Both the position numbers and the translations under genes were made by a program. Shown piece by piece: positions 1-9,655 of a stretch of DNA of 64,000 nt (the first letter of the stretch is position 1; each line of letters begins with the position of its first letter). The notes beneath the pieces are model-generated. The model did not search any database. It worked only from the letters and a program-made list of their open reading frames with translations, and was not told where the DNA came from. The DNA comes from Colwellia sp. MB3u-45 (GTDB taxonomy: Bacteria; Pseudomonadota; Gammaproteobacteria; Enterobacterales; Alteromonadaceae): assembly GCF_014077005.1 (NCBI RefSeq), contig NZ_JACGVC010000050.1:124001-188000 (forward strand), in the 5' to 3' direction.

Positions 1-131
1 TTTTTCAACACGTTAATATGAAGTGCTATTTAGAGTAATTAATATACTTAATTAAAGGCTCTACTCAATTTTATATCTTACTGAGTAAATTAGAATTCGA
101 AAAAATCAGACTTACTGTAAATCCTGTGCAT

Positions 132-169
132 AAAAAAGCCAGTAATCAAAATGATCACTGGCTTTTTTT
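132..169 (-). terminator. Rho-independent terminator of the TonB receptor gene
   Basis: A stem AGCCAGT.../...CACTGGCT with one internal mismatch is flanked by A and T runs. It lies about 40 bp past the stop codon of the minus-strand receptor gene. Read on the minus strand the stem is followed by TTTTTTA, so it should terminate that transcript. The flanking A run makes it potentially bidirectional. Confidence 0.8.
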
Positions 170-208
170 ATGCTGATTTTTTAAACTATTTTAAAGCTAC
201 CTTGCTTA

Positions 209-2476
209 TTAATAGAAGTTAGCCTTAAATTCAACACCCCAAAAGCGAGGTTCATTAACAAAACCTGTTAAGTTGTTGAAATCGATAGCACCTGTAAGTT
301 TCTCTTCATCAGTAATATTACGACCAAAAACAGCTACTTCGTATTCTGCGCCATCTGAGTACCATTCGTAACCAACACGAACACCACCTTCTAATAATGC
401 ATCACCGGTAAACTCTGTTGACTCGTATAAGAAGAAGTTAACTTCGCTACGGTAAGACCAATCAGTGTAAACATAAAGTTGACCTTCACCCATCTCTTTC
501 GTCCAACGGGCCGCTAAGTTTGAAATCCACTCAGGCGATTGTGGTAATGAGTTACCATCAATCAAGGCTAAACCGTCACTATTTAATGGTGAAGTTACCG
601 TACAACCACCGCCACAACCAGGTACAGCAACATTGCTATCTTGCAATTCTGTGTGGTTATAACTTAGGCTAGCTGTTAACGCTAGGTTGGGGGTAATAAA
701 GTATTCTGAGTCAAGTTCAAAACCATAACCTACTGATTTATCTGCATTGAGTAAACTTGCTACGTTACCCGTACCACCAACAGCAGTTAGCTGCTGGTCG
801 TTAACAACGTAGTAATATACTGAGCCATCAACGCGAGCGGTGTTTTCTAAAAATACTGATTTGAAACCTGTTTCTACAGAATCTACTGTTTCAGAATTTG
901 CTGTCGTTGAATTTGCCGAGAATAATAAGCTACGACCTTGAATGCTTGGCGCACGGTAACCGCGAGCTAAACGTGCATAGACGTTAGTTTCATCATTTAG
1001 TGTGTAAGTAGCACTTAAGTCACCACTGACTTGTGAGTCTTGCACATTATTACTTTCAGAAAAACTTGGCGCACCAAATGGTGACTGAACTAGTTGACCA
1101 TCCCAGTCACGTTTATCATCTGAATAGCGTAAACCACCGTTGATGTTTAACTGATCAGAAACTTCATAATCAAGTGATGCAAAAACTGCCCACGCTGAAG
1201 TTTTCATTTGTTGTGTCGCAATACCATCTTGAACACCGCCGCCTAAGGTATTAAAACTTAAATTATTAATCGTTAAGTCTTCATCAAATAAGAAATAACC
1301 GAATTGATAATCTAACTTACCTAAATCGTTACTCGCAATACGTATTTCTTGGGTCAGTTGCTTATGATCTGGCATTTTAGCGCCAGTTTCAGAAGGGAAA
1401 GGAATAAAACCAGGTCCCATATAATTATCTAAGAATGCAGCACCGTAACCACCATCAATATCGCCTACTGAAAACATTTCAGCTGACTCATAACCGGTGA
1501 CAGATGTTAAGGTATGACTACCCATATTGTATTCAATTTTTAAGCTAGCGCCTTTCATATCAACCGTTTGGTTGTTACGAACAGCCGCATCTTGAAATAC
1601 AGTTTCGCGGTCAAAATCATCAATTAAGTCATTAGTGCCAGGTTTAATGATATTGGCTCTGAAAACGCGTGAATCGGCTTGAGCATCACGATAATGATAG
1701 TTAAACAACGCAGAAAAGTCGTCATTTGGTTCCCATAATAGTTGCAAACGACCTGCAGTTTCAGCGTAACCGCCTAATTGATCTTCTTGCTCAAAACCGG
1801 GTGCTTTGTTGTCAATCCAATCATCACGGTCTTGTTGTAGTAATGCGATGCGTGCTGACAAAGTATCGGTTAAGCCACCACCAACAGCAACACGAAAATC
1901 AGTGCTACCAAAACTACCATATGAGCCAGAAATATTGGCATCAAAGTCTTGTGTTGGTTTTTTCGATTCTACTTTCACAATACCTGCTGGGGTATTACGA
2001 CCAAATAATGTACCTTGAGGACCACGTAAAACTTCTACGCGTTCAATGTCGAACATTGGCATACCTTTAGTTAAGGCATTTTCTAATACAACGTCATCAT
2101 AAATCAATGAAACGGGTTGTGATGCTAGCAAATCAAAATCTGTATTACCTAAGCCACGAATGTAAAAACGTGGGAACGTACGTCCAAAAGAAGACTCGAT
2201 TAATAAGCTCGGCACTTTTGCAGACAGTGCTCTAACATCCATCCCTGAAGAACCTAATACTTCAAGTTTTTTAGCGGTAAGTGCTGATACTGAAATCGGC
2301 ACATCTTTTATGTTTTCAGTACGCTTACGCGCGGTTACTTCAATAACTTCAACGCCGACAGCATCACTTTTATTAGCATTTTCTTGCGCTACAGCAGCGG
2401 TAGATGCGCCTGCACCACACGCAAAAATAGCCGCATTGACGCAAAGCGCGAGCGACGTTTTATTAAAAACATTCAT
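209..2476 (-). CDS. TonB-dependent outer-membrane receptor (nucleoside-locus associated)
   Basis: Outer-membrane active transporter of about 755 residues, energised by TonB-ExbBD. The N-terminus has an export signal ending near AAVAQ. A plug domain follows (VIEVTARKRTENIKDVPISV, then RGLGNTDFD and VEVLRGPQGTLFGRNTPAG), and then a beta-barrel ending in an aromatic residue (EFKANFY). I place the start at ATG 2474-2476 because GGGAGAG lies just upstream; an in-frame TTG at 2491 overlaps that ribosome-binding site. The substrate cannot be read from sequence. Its position next to deoB in a nucleoside catabolic cluster suggests nucleosides, nucleotides or oligonucleotides (inference). Confidence 0.9.
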   Translation of the reverse strand: MNVFNKTSLALCVNAAIFACGAGASTAAVAQENANKSDAVGVEVIEVTARKRTENIKDVPISVSALTAKKLEVLGSSGMDVRALSAKVPSLLIESSFGRTFPRFYIRGLGNTDFDLLASQPVSLIYDDVVLENALTKGMPMFDIERVEVLRGPQGTLFGRNTPAGIVKVESKKPTQDFDANISGSYGSFGSTDFRVAVGGGLTDTLSARIALLQQDRDDWIDNKAPGFEQEDQLGGYAETAGRLQLLWEPNDDFSALFNYHYRDAQADSRVFRANIIKPGTNDLIDDFDRETVFQDAAVRNNQTVDMKGASLKIEYNMGSHTLTSVTGYESAEMFSVGDIDGGYGAAFLDNYMGPGFIPFPSETGAKMPDHKQLTQEIRIASNDLGKLDYQFGYFLFDEDLTINNLSFNTLGGGVQDGIATQQMKTSAWAVFASLDYEVSDQLNINGGLRYSDDKRDWDGQLVQSPFGAPSFSESNNVQDSQVSGDLSATYTLNDETNVYARLARGYRAPSIQGRSLLFSANSTTANSETVDSVETGFKSVFLENTARVDGSVYYYVVNDQQLTAVGGTGNVASLLNADKSVGYGFELDSEYFITPNLALTASLSYNHTELQDSNVAVPGCGGGCTVTSPLNSDGLALIDGNSLPQSPEWISNLAARWTKEMGEGQLYVYTDWSYRSEVNFFLYESTEFTGDALLEGGVRVGYEWYSDGAEYEVAVFGRNITDEEKLTGAIDFNNLTGFVNEPRFWGVEFKANFY

Positions 2477-2523
2477 TAAGTACTCTCCCAAGAACTGTTT
2501 ATGTTTTGTGTAAAGATTTTATT

Positions 2524-2553
2524 AACCTGACATTCTATATTGAATGTCAGGTT
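2524..2553. repeat. Perfect 12-bp inverted repeat between deoB and the receptor gene
   Basis: AACCTGACATTC and GAATGTCAGGTT form a perfect 12-bp stem with a 6-nt loop, just past the deoB stop and about 50 bp upstream of the receptor start. It has no T-run on the minus strand. It may therefore be a weak terminator, a processing hairpin, or an operator or attenuator for the receptor gene. Confidence 0.6.
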
Positions 2554-2565
2554 ATTAGTGTTGTT

Positions 2566-3777
2566 TCATAGCTCAAGATCAGACAAAAAGCTTGTACCAT
2601 AAGGCATCTTATCTAATTTAAATAATTCTGCGATGGTTTGACCAATATCTGCAAAGGTACTACGTTCGCCAATATTAACAGATCGTATCTGTTTGTGGAA
2701 TGCAATAACAGGTACATATTCACGTGTATGGTCATTACCATGCCAAGTTGGGTCACAACCATGATCTGCGGTTAAAAAAAGCACATCATTTTCATTCATA
2801 GCCGCAACCACTTCGGGTAAACGCTGATCAAAATTCTCTAATGCTAAAGCGTAACCTATCGGATCACGGCGATGGCCGTAGTCTTGGTCAAAATTGACTA
2901 AATTAGTAAATATCAGGCTATTGTCTTGTGCCGTATTGATATGTGAAATGGTCGCATCTAATAAAGCATCAATACCCGTGGCTTTAGTTTTTTCACTAAT
3001 ACCTTGGTGTGCATAAATATCGGCAATTTTACCCACACTGATGACATAGCCACCCGCTTGGGTAAAGGTGTCTAATACTGTGGGTGCTGGCGGTAAAATA
3101 GAATAGTCGCGTCGATTACCCGTTCGGGTAAAATTTTCAGGGCTGCTGCCAATAAAAGGTCTGGCGATAACACGGCCAACATTTCTATCAGCAAGTAACT
3201 CGCGCACTGTTTCACAATATTTATAGAGGTTATCCAAACCAAAGTGTTCTTCATGAGCCGCCACCTGAAACACGCTGTCAGCAGAGGTATAACAAATAGG
3301 CAAGCCAGTGTTAATGTGCGCTTGCCCAAGCTGGTTAATAATATCGGTACCTGATGCATGGCAATCGCCTAAAATACCCTTATAGCCAGTGGCTTGATTG
3401 ATTTTTTCAATCAAATCTGCGGGGAAGGCGTTACCTTTTTTTGGAAAGTAGTCCCAATCAAATAATACTGGCACCCCCATCATTTCCCAATGGCCACTTG
3501 GCGTGTCTTTACCTGTACTAATCTCAGCCGCATAACCATACGCACCCTGCACAGGTGCTTGCTTTGCCACAGGGAAACTAGCTTTACCCGCTTCAAAAGC
3601 GGCTTGAACCAAGCCCATTTTTGCTAGATTAGGCAATTTAATTTCACGTTTTTCGTGCTGATAAAAATGTCGTGCTAGGTTAGCAAAAGTATTGGCACTG
3701 ATATCGCCAAAGTCTGCCGCATCGGGCGCATGCCCAATACCAAAACCGTCGATTACTAAAACTATTGCTCTTGCCAT
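2566..3777 (-). CDS. deoB: Phosphopentomutase
   Basis: Interconverts (deoxy)ribose-1-phosphate and (deoxy)ribose-5-phosphate, linking nucleoside phosphorolysis to the DeoC aldolase. At 403 residues it has the usual length (about 407 in E. coli). Alkaline-phosphatase-superfamily metal motifs are visible at both ends: VIDGFGIGHAPDAADFGD near the N-terminus and LTADHGCDPTWHGNDHTRE near residue 340. DTPSGHWEMMG carries the phosphorylated-residue region. A RutR-type palindrome lies about 80 bp upstream. It is transcribed toward the receptor gene, and divergently from udk-nupC-deoC-tdk. Confidence 0.96.
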   Translation of the reverse strand: MARAIVLVIDGFGIGHAPDAADFGDISANTFANLARHFYQHEKREIKLPNLAKMGLVQAAFEAGKASFPVAKQAPVQGAYGYAAEISTGKDTPSGHWEMMGVPVLFDWDYFPKKGNAFPADLIEKINQATGYKGILGDCHASGTDIINQLGQAHINTGLPICYTSADSVFQVAAHEEHFGLDNLYKYCETVRELLADRNVGRVIARPFIGSSPENFTRTGNRRDYSILPPAPTVLDTFTQAGGYVISVGKIADIYAHQGISEKTKATGIDALLDATISHINTAQDNSLIFTNLVNFDQDYGHRRDPIGYALALENFDQRLPEVVAAMNENDVLFLTADHGCDPTWHGNDHTREYVPVIAFHKQIRSVNIGERSTFADIGQTIAELFKLDKMPYGTSFLSDLEL

Positions 3778-3853
3778 TTTAATTTCCCGTTATTAGATCG
3801 TTGCATTTTAACAAATTCTTCAAATTTATCCTCGTTTATAGCGATAAATTTCA

Positions 3854-3867
3854 TGACCAAATGGTCA
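3854..3867. promoter_or_regulatory. RutR-type operator palindrome between deoB and udk
   Basis: TGACCAAATGGTCA is a perfect 6-2-6 palindrome matching the core of the E. coli RutR consensus TTGACCA-N2-TGGTCAA. It sits between divergent deoB and udk, 77 bp from the deoB start, and could control one or both directions. A RutR-like regulator is encoded at 13511. Binding is inferred, not shown. Confidence 0.75.
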
Positions 3868-4068
3868 GCATGTGGTACTTTACCAAGCAATAAATTATAG
3901 ACAATAGATATTTTATAAATATTTAAGGCACAGAACACCCTTTTGCCTAAATTTTAATGAATTTCAATATAATTAGTTCATAATATGAATGCGTTGACTT
4001 ATTCACAACAGCATCACAATAAATAATAACTTAACCCTTTTTTAATCACATTTTTAAGGCTCTCTGTT

Positions 4069-4713
4069 TTGCAAACCAATAAACCGACGATTATTGCGGT
4101 AACCGGTGCTTCGGCATCTGGTAAATCACTTTTTGCGCAAACTATTTACGATGAACTATTACCTGAGCTAGGGTCAAGTGGTATTGCTATTATCAAAGAA
4201 GATGCTTACTACAAGCATCAATCGCATCTCTCGATGGCTGAACGTATAAAAACAAATTATGATCACCCTAACGCTTTTGAACATAGTTTGTTGTCACAAC
4301 ATTTAAGTCAGTTAAGTGCCAATAAAAGCGTTGATATACCTACGTATTGTTATAAAACACATACCCGATTAGATGACACTCAACATTTAGCACCCACACC
4401 CATCATTTTAATTGAAGGTATTCTTTTATTTGCCGATCAAGAACTGAGAGACAAATTTGATATTAAAATATATATTGATACCCCGCTCGATATTTGTCTA
4501 GTGCGCAGAATAAAGCGAGATACCCTTGAACGTTCTCGCAGCATAGCGTCAATCACCGAACAATACTTAACCACAGTTCGACCTATGTACCACCAACATA
4601 TACAGCCAAATAAAACCTTTGCCGATATTGTAGTGACGCGTGGTGGCAAAAATAGAATGGCAATAGAAATGCTAAAAGCAAAAATTCGTCAACTCATGCA
4701 AAGACGTCTTTAA
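4069..4713 (+). CDS. udk: Uridine/cytidine kinase
   Basis: Phosphorylates uridine and cytidine to UMP and CMP in the cytoplasm for pyrimidine salvage. The 214-residue protein has a Walker A loop (GASASGKS) near residue 15. The PRK/uridine kinase features ITEQYLTTVRPMYHQHIQP and the acidic IKEDAYYKH segment are also present. The start appears to be TTG at 4069, preceded by TAAGG about 10 bp upstream; no in-frame ATG lies nearby. It is the first gene of a plus-strand run udk-nupC-deoC-tdk and diverges from deoB across a RutR-type site. Confidence 0.9.
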   Translation: MQTNKPTIIAVTGASASGKSLFAQTIYDELLPELGSSGIAIIKEDAYYKHQSHLSMAERIKTNYDHPNAFEHSLLSQHLSQLSANKSVDIPTYCYKTHTRLDDTQHLAPTPIILIEGILLFADQELRDKFDIKIYIDTPLDICLVRRIKRDTLERSRSIASITEQYLTTVRPMYHQHIQPNKTFADIVVTRGGKNRMAIEMLKAKIRQLMQRRL

Positions 4714-4803
4714 ATTTGCACGATTTGAACAAGCAATAAAATTAAAAATTGATGTCATTAAAATAAATATAATAACGATAACAAAACAATTTATGAGGTA
4801 ATT

Positions 4804-6048
4804 ATGGAATTAGGTGCACTTAGAGGCGTCATTGGCATTTTCGCGTTATTGGCAGTGGCGGTCTTTTTCTCTAAAGATCGCAGCGCAATTAATTGGCGAA
4901 CCGTAGGTTTTGCCTTTGCATTACAGATATTACTCGGTGCATTTGTACTTTATGTGCCCTTTGGTAAAGATATTTTAGGCTCGATAACCAATGGCGTTCA
5001 ACAGGTTATCAACAGTGCACAAGCCGGCATAAACTTCTTGTTTGGTGGTTTAGGTACCGATGCCATGTTTGATAACGGCGTTGGCTTTGTTTTTGCTATT
5101 CGTGTATTGCCGGTTATTATCTTTTTCTCATCGCTTATCGCCGTACTTTACTACCTTAATATTATGCAATGGGTAGTAAAAATTATCGGCGGTGGCTTAC
5201 AAAAACTATTAAAAACCTCTAAACCTGAGTCATTATCTGCCACAGCTAATATATTTGTTGGCCAAACAGAAGCCCCCTTAGTTATCCGCCCTTATATCGC
5301 CAAAATGAGTCAATCAGAGCTTTTTGCCATTATGGTCGGTGGTTTAGCCTCGGTTGCAGGCTCTATATTGGCTGGCTATGCTGGCTTAGGCGTGAAGCTT
5401 GAATACTTAATTGCTGCCTCGTTTATGGCCGCACCTGGTGGCTTGCTAATGGCAAAACTACTCATGCCTGAAACAGAGGTCATTAACAATGATTACAGCG
5501 ATGTAGAGTTGGCTGAAGCAGAAGCTAAACCAGTGAATGTTATTGATGCGGCGGCAACTGGCGCTGCTTCAGGTTTAAAGCTGGCGGTTAACGTTGGCGC
5601 CATGTTACTGGCTTTTATTGCCATTATTGCATTACTTAATGCCATGGTCTCAGGTTTTGGCAGCTTATTAGGCTTTGAAGGCGTAACAATTGAATGGCTA
5701 CTGGGCTATATTTTTGCCCCTTTTGCCTACCTTATTGGCGTGCCATTCGACGAGATGTTGCAAGCAGGTAGCTTTATCGGCCAAAAAATTGTCGTTAATG
5801 AGTTCTTTGCCTACGTAAATTTTGTTGAAATTAAAGATACCCTTTCCCCAACAACTCAAGCGATTATTACCTTTGCTTTATGCGGCTTTGCTAACTTATC
5901 TTCCATTGCCATTTTATTGGGTGGTATTGGCTCAATGGCACCTAATCGTCGCCCTGACATTGCACGACTAGGTATGAAAGCCATGTTAGCAGCAACTATG
6001 GCTAACTTAATGAGCGCCGCTATTGCTGGGGTTTTTGTCAGTTTATAA
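4804..6048 (+). CDS. nupC: Concentrative nucleoside transporter NupC
   Basis: Inner-membrane H+- or Na+-coupled nucleoside symporter of the CNT family, 414 residues, bringing in the substrates for the surrounding deo genes. Family features include the N-terminal hydrophobic helices, the G-Q-T-E-A-P motif (FVGQTEAPLVIRPY) near residue 155, and the conserved GFANLSSIAILLGG segment near residue 365. It starts at ATG 4804 with TGAGG upstream. It lies 90 bp after udk and 107 bp before the deoC start. Confidence 0.93.
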   Translation: MELGALRGVIGIFALLAVAVFFSKDRSAINWRTVGFAFALQILLGAFVLYVPFGKDILGSITNGVQQVINSAQAGINFLFGGLGTDAMFDNGVGFVFAIRVLPVIIFFSSLIAVLYYLNIMQWVVKIIGGGLQKLLKTSKPESLSATANIFVGQTEAPLVIRPYIAKMSQSELFAIMVGGLASVAGSILAGYAGLGVKLEYLIAASFMAAPGGLLMAKLLMPETEVINNDYSDVELAEAEAKPVNVIDAAATGAASGLKLAVNVGAMLLAFIAIIALLNAMVSGFGSLLGFEGVTIEWLLGYIFAPFAYLIGVPFDEMLQAGSFIGQKIVVNEFFAYVNFVEIKDTLSPTTQAIITFALCGFANLSSIAILLGGIGSMAPNRRPDIARLGMKAMLAATMANLMSAAIAGVFVSL

Positions 6049-6155
6049 TCAACTAAAAGCTGTAAAGGTTTAGCTTTCAGTTTTAAGCTGTCAGCTCTCA
6101 GTTATTTGGGATTAGTTATTAGTGATTAGTGGGCAATTTGGGTTTTGAGGTGAAG

Positions 6156-6929
6156 ATGAGTACTATTGAACAATACGCACAGTGTGCACTTAACATGATG
6201 GATTTAACCAGTTTAACTGACGTTGAAAGTGCCGATGATATTATTCAGCTTTGTCAAAAGGCTAAATCACCTTGTGGTAACACCGCCGCTATCTGTATCT
6301 TCCCGCGTTTTGTGCCCTTAGCGAAAAAAGCCTTAGCGGCACAAGGTACGCCTGAGATAAAAATTGCTACTGTGACTAACTTCCCACACGGTAACGACGA
6401 TATTGATATTGCTGTCGCTGAAACTAAAGCCGCTGTTGCCTATGGCGCAGATGAAGTCGATGTTGTATTTCCTTACAAAGCCTTAATAAAGGGTAATGAC
6501 AAGGTGGGCTTTGAACTCGTAAAAGCCTGCAAACAAGCTTGTGGCAATAACACAAAACTGAAAGTTATAATTGAAACCGGTGAGCTTAAAACTGACCAGC
6601 TTATTACTCAAGCCAGTGAAATTTGTATCGCTGCCGGCGCTGACTTTATTAAAACCTCAACCGGTAAAGTTGCAGTAAATGCCACACCTAGGGCAGCTGA
6701 ATTGATGCTAAAGGTCATTAAAGCTAAAAATATTGAGGTAGGCTTTAAACCTGCTGGCGGCGTAAAAAACGCTGAAGATGCTGCGGTTTATCTTGATTTA
6801 GCGGCTAATATTTTAGGCGCAGACTGGGCGACTAATGCTCACTTTAGATTTGGCGCCAGTAGCCTATTAACCAACTTACTTAATACCTTAGGGTCGAGTA
6901 ATAAAACGGCTGAGCCAACAAGCTATTAA
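6156..6929 (+). CDS. deoC: Deoxyribose-phosphate aldolase
   Basis: Cleaves deoxyribose-5-phosphate to acetaldehyde and glyceraldehyde-3-phosphate, the last step of deoxynucleoside catabolism. The Schiff-base lysine lies in FIKTSTGK and the second catalytic lysine region in [21 protein letters not shown] is the conserved substrate segment. I start at ATG 6156 (MSTIEQY) because TGAGG is 5 bp upstream; a further in-frame GTG at 6129 would add nine atypical residues. That gives 257 residues against 259 in E. coli. Confidence 0.95.
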   Translation: MSTIEQYAQCALNMMDLTSLTDVESADDIIQLCQKAKSPCGNTAAICIFPRFVPLAKKALAAQGTPEIKIATVTNFPHGNDDIDIAVAETKAAVAYGADEVDVVFPYKALIKGNDKVGFELVKACKQACGNNTKLKVIIETGELKTDQLITQASEICIAAGADFIKTSTGKVAVNATPRAAELMLKVIKAKNIEVGFKPAGGVKNAEDAAVYLDLAANILGADWATNAHFRFGASSLLTNLLNTLGSSNKTAEPTSY

Positions 6930-6991
6930 GTACATTGCACCCAACAGGTTATATAGCCCCCAACAACCCTAATTAGGATATCAATATAGCG

Positions 6992-7570
6992 ATGGCGCAA
7001 TTATATTTTTATTATTCAACCATGAATGCCGGTAAGTCGACTCACTTATTACAGTCTTCGTATAATTATCGTGAACGTGGTTTAAACACATTGCTGTTCA
7101 CCGCACAAATTGATGACAGATTTGCCAAAGGCAAAGTCTCATCTCGATTAGGTATCCATGCTGACGCCTTATTATTTGATGATAAATCAAACATCTTCGA
7201 GCAAGTAAAATGCCAAATAAGTAGTAGAAAAATTGCTTGTATATTAATTGATGAAGCCCAGTTTTTAACTACACAGCAAGTTAGGCAATTAACCGATATT
7301 GTCGATGAATTAAAAATTCCCGTTTTAGCTTATGGTATTCGTACCGACTTTCTCGGTGAAACCTTTGTTGGTAGTGCAGCACTGCTCGCCTGGGCTGATA
7401 AATTAGTAGAGTTAAAAACCATTTGTCATTGCGGTAAAAAAGCAAATTTTGTTATGCGCTGTGATGAACATGGCAATGCGGTTAAAGGTGGCAAACAAAT
7501 AGAAGTGGGTGGTAATGAGCGTTATGAGTCTTTATGTCGCCGGCACTTTAAAGCCCTTGTTTGGCATTAA
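6992..7570 (+). CDS. tdk: Thymidine kinase
   Basis: Phosphorylates thymidine (and deoxyuridine) to the monophosphate. The 192-residue type II enzyme has a P-loop MNAGKSTHL near residue 12, a Walker B-like LIDEAQFL near residue 88, and the lasso and zinc-site cysteines CHC...C and CRRHF in the C-terminal half. It follows deoC by 62 bp and ends the plus-strand salvage run at a strong terminator. Its presence beside deoA means thymidine can be either salvaged or degraded here. Confidence 0.95.
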   Translation: MAQLYFYYSTMNAGKSTHLLQSSYNYRERGLNTLLFTAQIDDRFAKGKVSSRLGIHADALLFDDKSNIFEQVKCQISSRKIACILIDEAQFLTTQQVRQLTDIVDELKIPVLAYGIRTDFLGETFVGSAALLAWADKLVELKTICHCGKKANFVMRCDEHGNAVKGGKQIEVGGNERYESLCRRHFKALVWH

Positions 7571-7608
7571 CTAAGCAACTACCCTATTTACATTAAACAT
7601 AACTCGTA

Positions 7609-7637
7609 AAAAGGAATGCCATGGCATTCCTTTTTTG
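7609..7637 (+). terminator. Strong terminator after tdk
   Basis: AAGGAATGCC and GGCATTCCTT form a perfect 10-bp stem with a 2-nt loop followed by a T-run. It lies 40 bp after the tdk stop, between convergent tdk and deoA. Confidence 0.9.
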
Positions 7638-7700
7638 TTGTGCTTATTTCAATAGCGCTAATTTATTAATACGACTCTATTCATACAAAGTTTATTAAAA

Positions 7701-9017
7701 CTAAGCGGAAATGGTTTGATAAATAACCGGTTGTTGCTCAGCCTGCTTGCTATCAATCACTAAAGCCCCTTGATACTGTAGACTAGCTAGTAGTGCTGAG
7801 CTTTCATCTCTAGCATGCACTCGAGCCACCACATCACCACGGTTAACTAAAGTGCCAATGGGTAATACTCTGTCAAAACCAACACTATGGTCAATTTGCT
7901 GACCATTTGCTGTGCGTCCACCTTTTAAGCCCACCACAGCCAAGCCAATATCACGGGTTTGCATAGCATTAATATAACCGTGATCTAGTGCAATAACATC
8001 TTTAATACATGCGGCGCGTTGCATTGAACGCCAAGGATCTTCCAGAAAGTCACTTGGACCACCCAAGGCATGGATCATTTTACTGAATATTTCAGCTGCA
8101 GCGCCAGAGGTCAGTGCATGGTTAATTTTTACTAATGCGGCATCTTCATTATCCACAACTTTTGCGCTAACTAACATAGCTTTAGCTAATGCAACTACCA
8201 CGCCATGCAAACGAGGTTCACGCAGCGAGCCAGTTAAATATTTAACCGTTTCGGCCATTTCCAAGGCATTACCCGCGGTTGCACCTAATACTTGGTTCAT
8301 ATCAGTGATAATAGCTTGTGTCGGTACACCGGCGCCATTAGCCACATTAACAATACTTTGTGCTAGCGCTTTGGCATCAGCAATATTTGACATCATAGCG
8401 CCGTTACCCACTTTGACGTCCATGACTAAAGTATCAAGCCCTGCTGCTAATTTTTTTGACAATATAGACGCAGTGATCAGGGGTATAGATTCCACCGTGG
8501 CAGTAATATCGCGTATGCCATATAAGCGTTTATCGGCAGGCGCTAAATTATCCGTTTGAGAGATAATCGCCATACCCAAATCTTTTACAATCGCTTTAAA
8601 TTCAGCAATACTGGGTTGAACATTAAAGCCGGCAATACTTTCTAGTTTATCTGCTGTTCCGCCGGTGTGGCCCAAACCACGCCCTGCAATCATAGGAACA
8701 TAAGCACCACAAGCGGCCACAATAGCCGCTAACATAAAGCTGACCTTGTCGCCAACACCACCGGTTGAATGTTTATCAACCACTGGGCCGTCTAATTCTG
8801 GCCACGACAACACATCACCTGAATTTTTCATCGCCATGGTAAAGTCGATAATTTCACGGGTTTGCATGCCCTTTTGAAAAATTGCCATGGCCATTGAACC
8901 GGCTTGAGCATCATTAAAATCTAAGGTAACTAAACCATCAACAAAGCTTTGAATTTGTGCTTGCGAGAGTGAACCACCATCACGTTTGGTACGAATTATT
9001 TCTTGCGGTAATAACAT
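7701..9017 (-). CDS. deoA: Thymidine phosphorylase
   Basis: Phosphorolysis of thymidine or deoxyuridine to base plus deoxyribose-1-phosphate, which then feeds DeoB and DeoC. The 438-residue protein matches the family length. The conserved signature KHSTGGVGDKVSF lies near residue 84, with GRGLGHTGGTADKLES following. A C-terminal pyrimidine-phosphorylase domain ends in QPVIYQTISA. The start ATG at 9017 has AAGGA upstream, and the cdd stop lies in that ribosome-binding region. The 12-bp gap makes cdd-deoA an operon. Confidence 0.96.
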   Translation of the reverse strand: MLLPQEIIRTKRDGGSLSQAQIQSFVDGLVTLDFNDAQAGSMAMAIFQKGMQTREIIDFTMAMKNSGDVLSWPELDGPVVDKHSTGGVGDKVSFMLAAIVAACGAYVPMIAGRGLGHTGGTADKLESIAGFNVQPSIAEFKAIVKDLGMAIISQTDNLAPADKRLYGIRDITATVESIPLITASILSKKLAAGLDTLVMDVKVGNGAMMSNIADAKALAQSIVNVANGAGVPTQAIITDMNQVLGATAGNALEMAETVKYLTGSLREPRLHGVVVALAKAMLVSAKVVDNEDAALVKINHALTSGAAAEIFSKMIHALGGPSDFLEDPWRSMQRAACIKDVIALDHGYINAMQTRDIGLAVVGLKGGRTANGQQIDHSVGFDRVLPIGTLVNRGDVVARVHARDESSALLASLQYQGALVIDSKQAEQQPVIYQTISA

Positions 9018-9029
9018 GAACTAAAATCC

Positions 9030-9449
9030 TTATTTTTCAAGTAAATCTTTGGGCGTAAAAGCATCAGGTAATAATTCATTAACTGTCCATTGCTTTTGAT
9101 CATTGTTGTGATTAACCGCCATAACAAGTGCATCGGGCGCTAAAAATTCAACAATAACTTGTCGACAAGCACCACAAGGTGGCGTCAATTTTTCTTGATT
9201 AGTATAAATGACAATGGCTGAAAAGGCTTTTTCACCTGAAATAACCCCTTGGGCTAAACAATTACGTTCAGCACAAACGGTTAGGCCGTAAGAAGCATTC
9301 TCTACATTGCAGCCTTTAACTATTTTGCCGCTAGCGGTTAACGCTGCCGCACCAACATGAAAGTTACTATAGGGTGCATAGGCGTTTTCAAAGCCCGCTT
9401 TCGCGGCATTAACCAATCTTGATATTACATTATCTTCAATATTTGACAT
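9030..9449 (-). CDS. cdd: Cytidine deaminase
   Basis: Deaminates cytidine and deoxycytidine to uridine and deoxyuridine, feeding DeoA. The 139-residue homotetrameric-type enzyme has the catalytic glutamate and zinc ligand in NVENASYGLTVCAERN. The other two zinc cysteines are in PPCGACRQV. It is the first gene of the cdd-deoA operon, and a RutR-type palindrome sits 17-30 bp upstream of its start codon, where a bound repressor would block transcription. Confidence 0.96.
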   Translation of the reverse strand: MSNIEDNVISRLVNAAKAGFENAYAPYSNFHVGAAALTASGKIVKGCNVENASYGLTVCAERNCLAQGVISGEKAFSAIVIYTNQEKLTPPCGACRQVIVEFLAPDALVMAVNHNNDQKQWTVNELLPDAFTPKDLLEK

Positions 9450-9465
9450 TATAAAAGCCTTTATC

Positions 9466-9479
9466 TGACCAAGTGGTCA
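9466..9479. promoter_or_regulatory. RutR-type operator upstream of cdd-deoA
   Basis: TGACCAAGTGGTCA is a perfect 6-2-6 inverted repeat (centre AG), extended by an A at 9480. It sits immediately upstream of the cdd ribosome-binding region. It shares both arms with the site at 3854 and matches the E. coli RutR consensus, so the two genes are probably co-regulated. Confidence 0.8.
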
Positions 9480-9602
9480 ACTTATGTTCTATCGTAGTAA
9501 ATCAGTAGGAGAAATGCAACTGAAAAAAGCGTTAAATAAAATCTATTACAGCGTATTGTAATCAACTTATTTTTCGCACGTTATTTAACGGTAGATTAAA
9601 AG

Positions 9603-9637
9603 GTAAAAAAAAAGCCAACATTACTGCTGGCTTTGTT
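9603..9637 (-). terminator. Terminator of the Oar-like receptor gene
   Basis: AGCCA and TGGCT with a GC extension flank a short loop. On the minus strand the stem is followed by nine T residues, about 20 bp past the receptor stop codon. Confidence 0.8.
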
Positions 9638-9655
9638 AGTAAGGTTTATGAATGA

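Noticed and set aside
1726-2070. Plus-strand frames opposite the first TonB receptor
   Set aside because: They fall wholly within the receptor gene and show no family features.
6060-6130. Repetitive AGCTGTCAGCTCTCAG / TTAGTTATTAGTGATTAG stretch between nupC and deoC
   Set aside because: Short and degenerate; no consistent unit or known regulatory motif could be defined.
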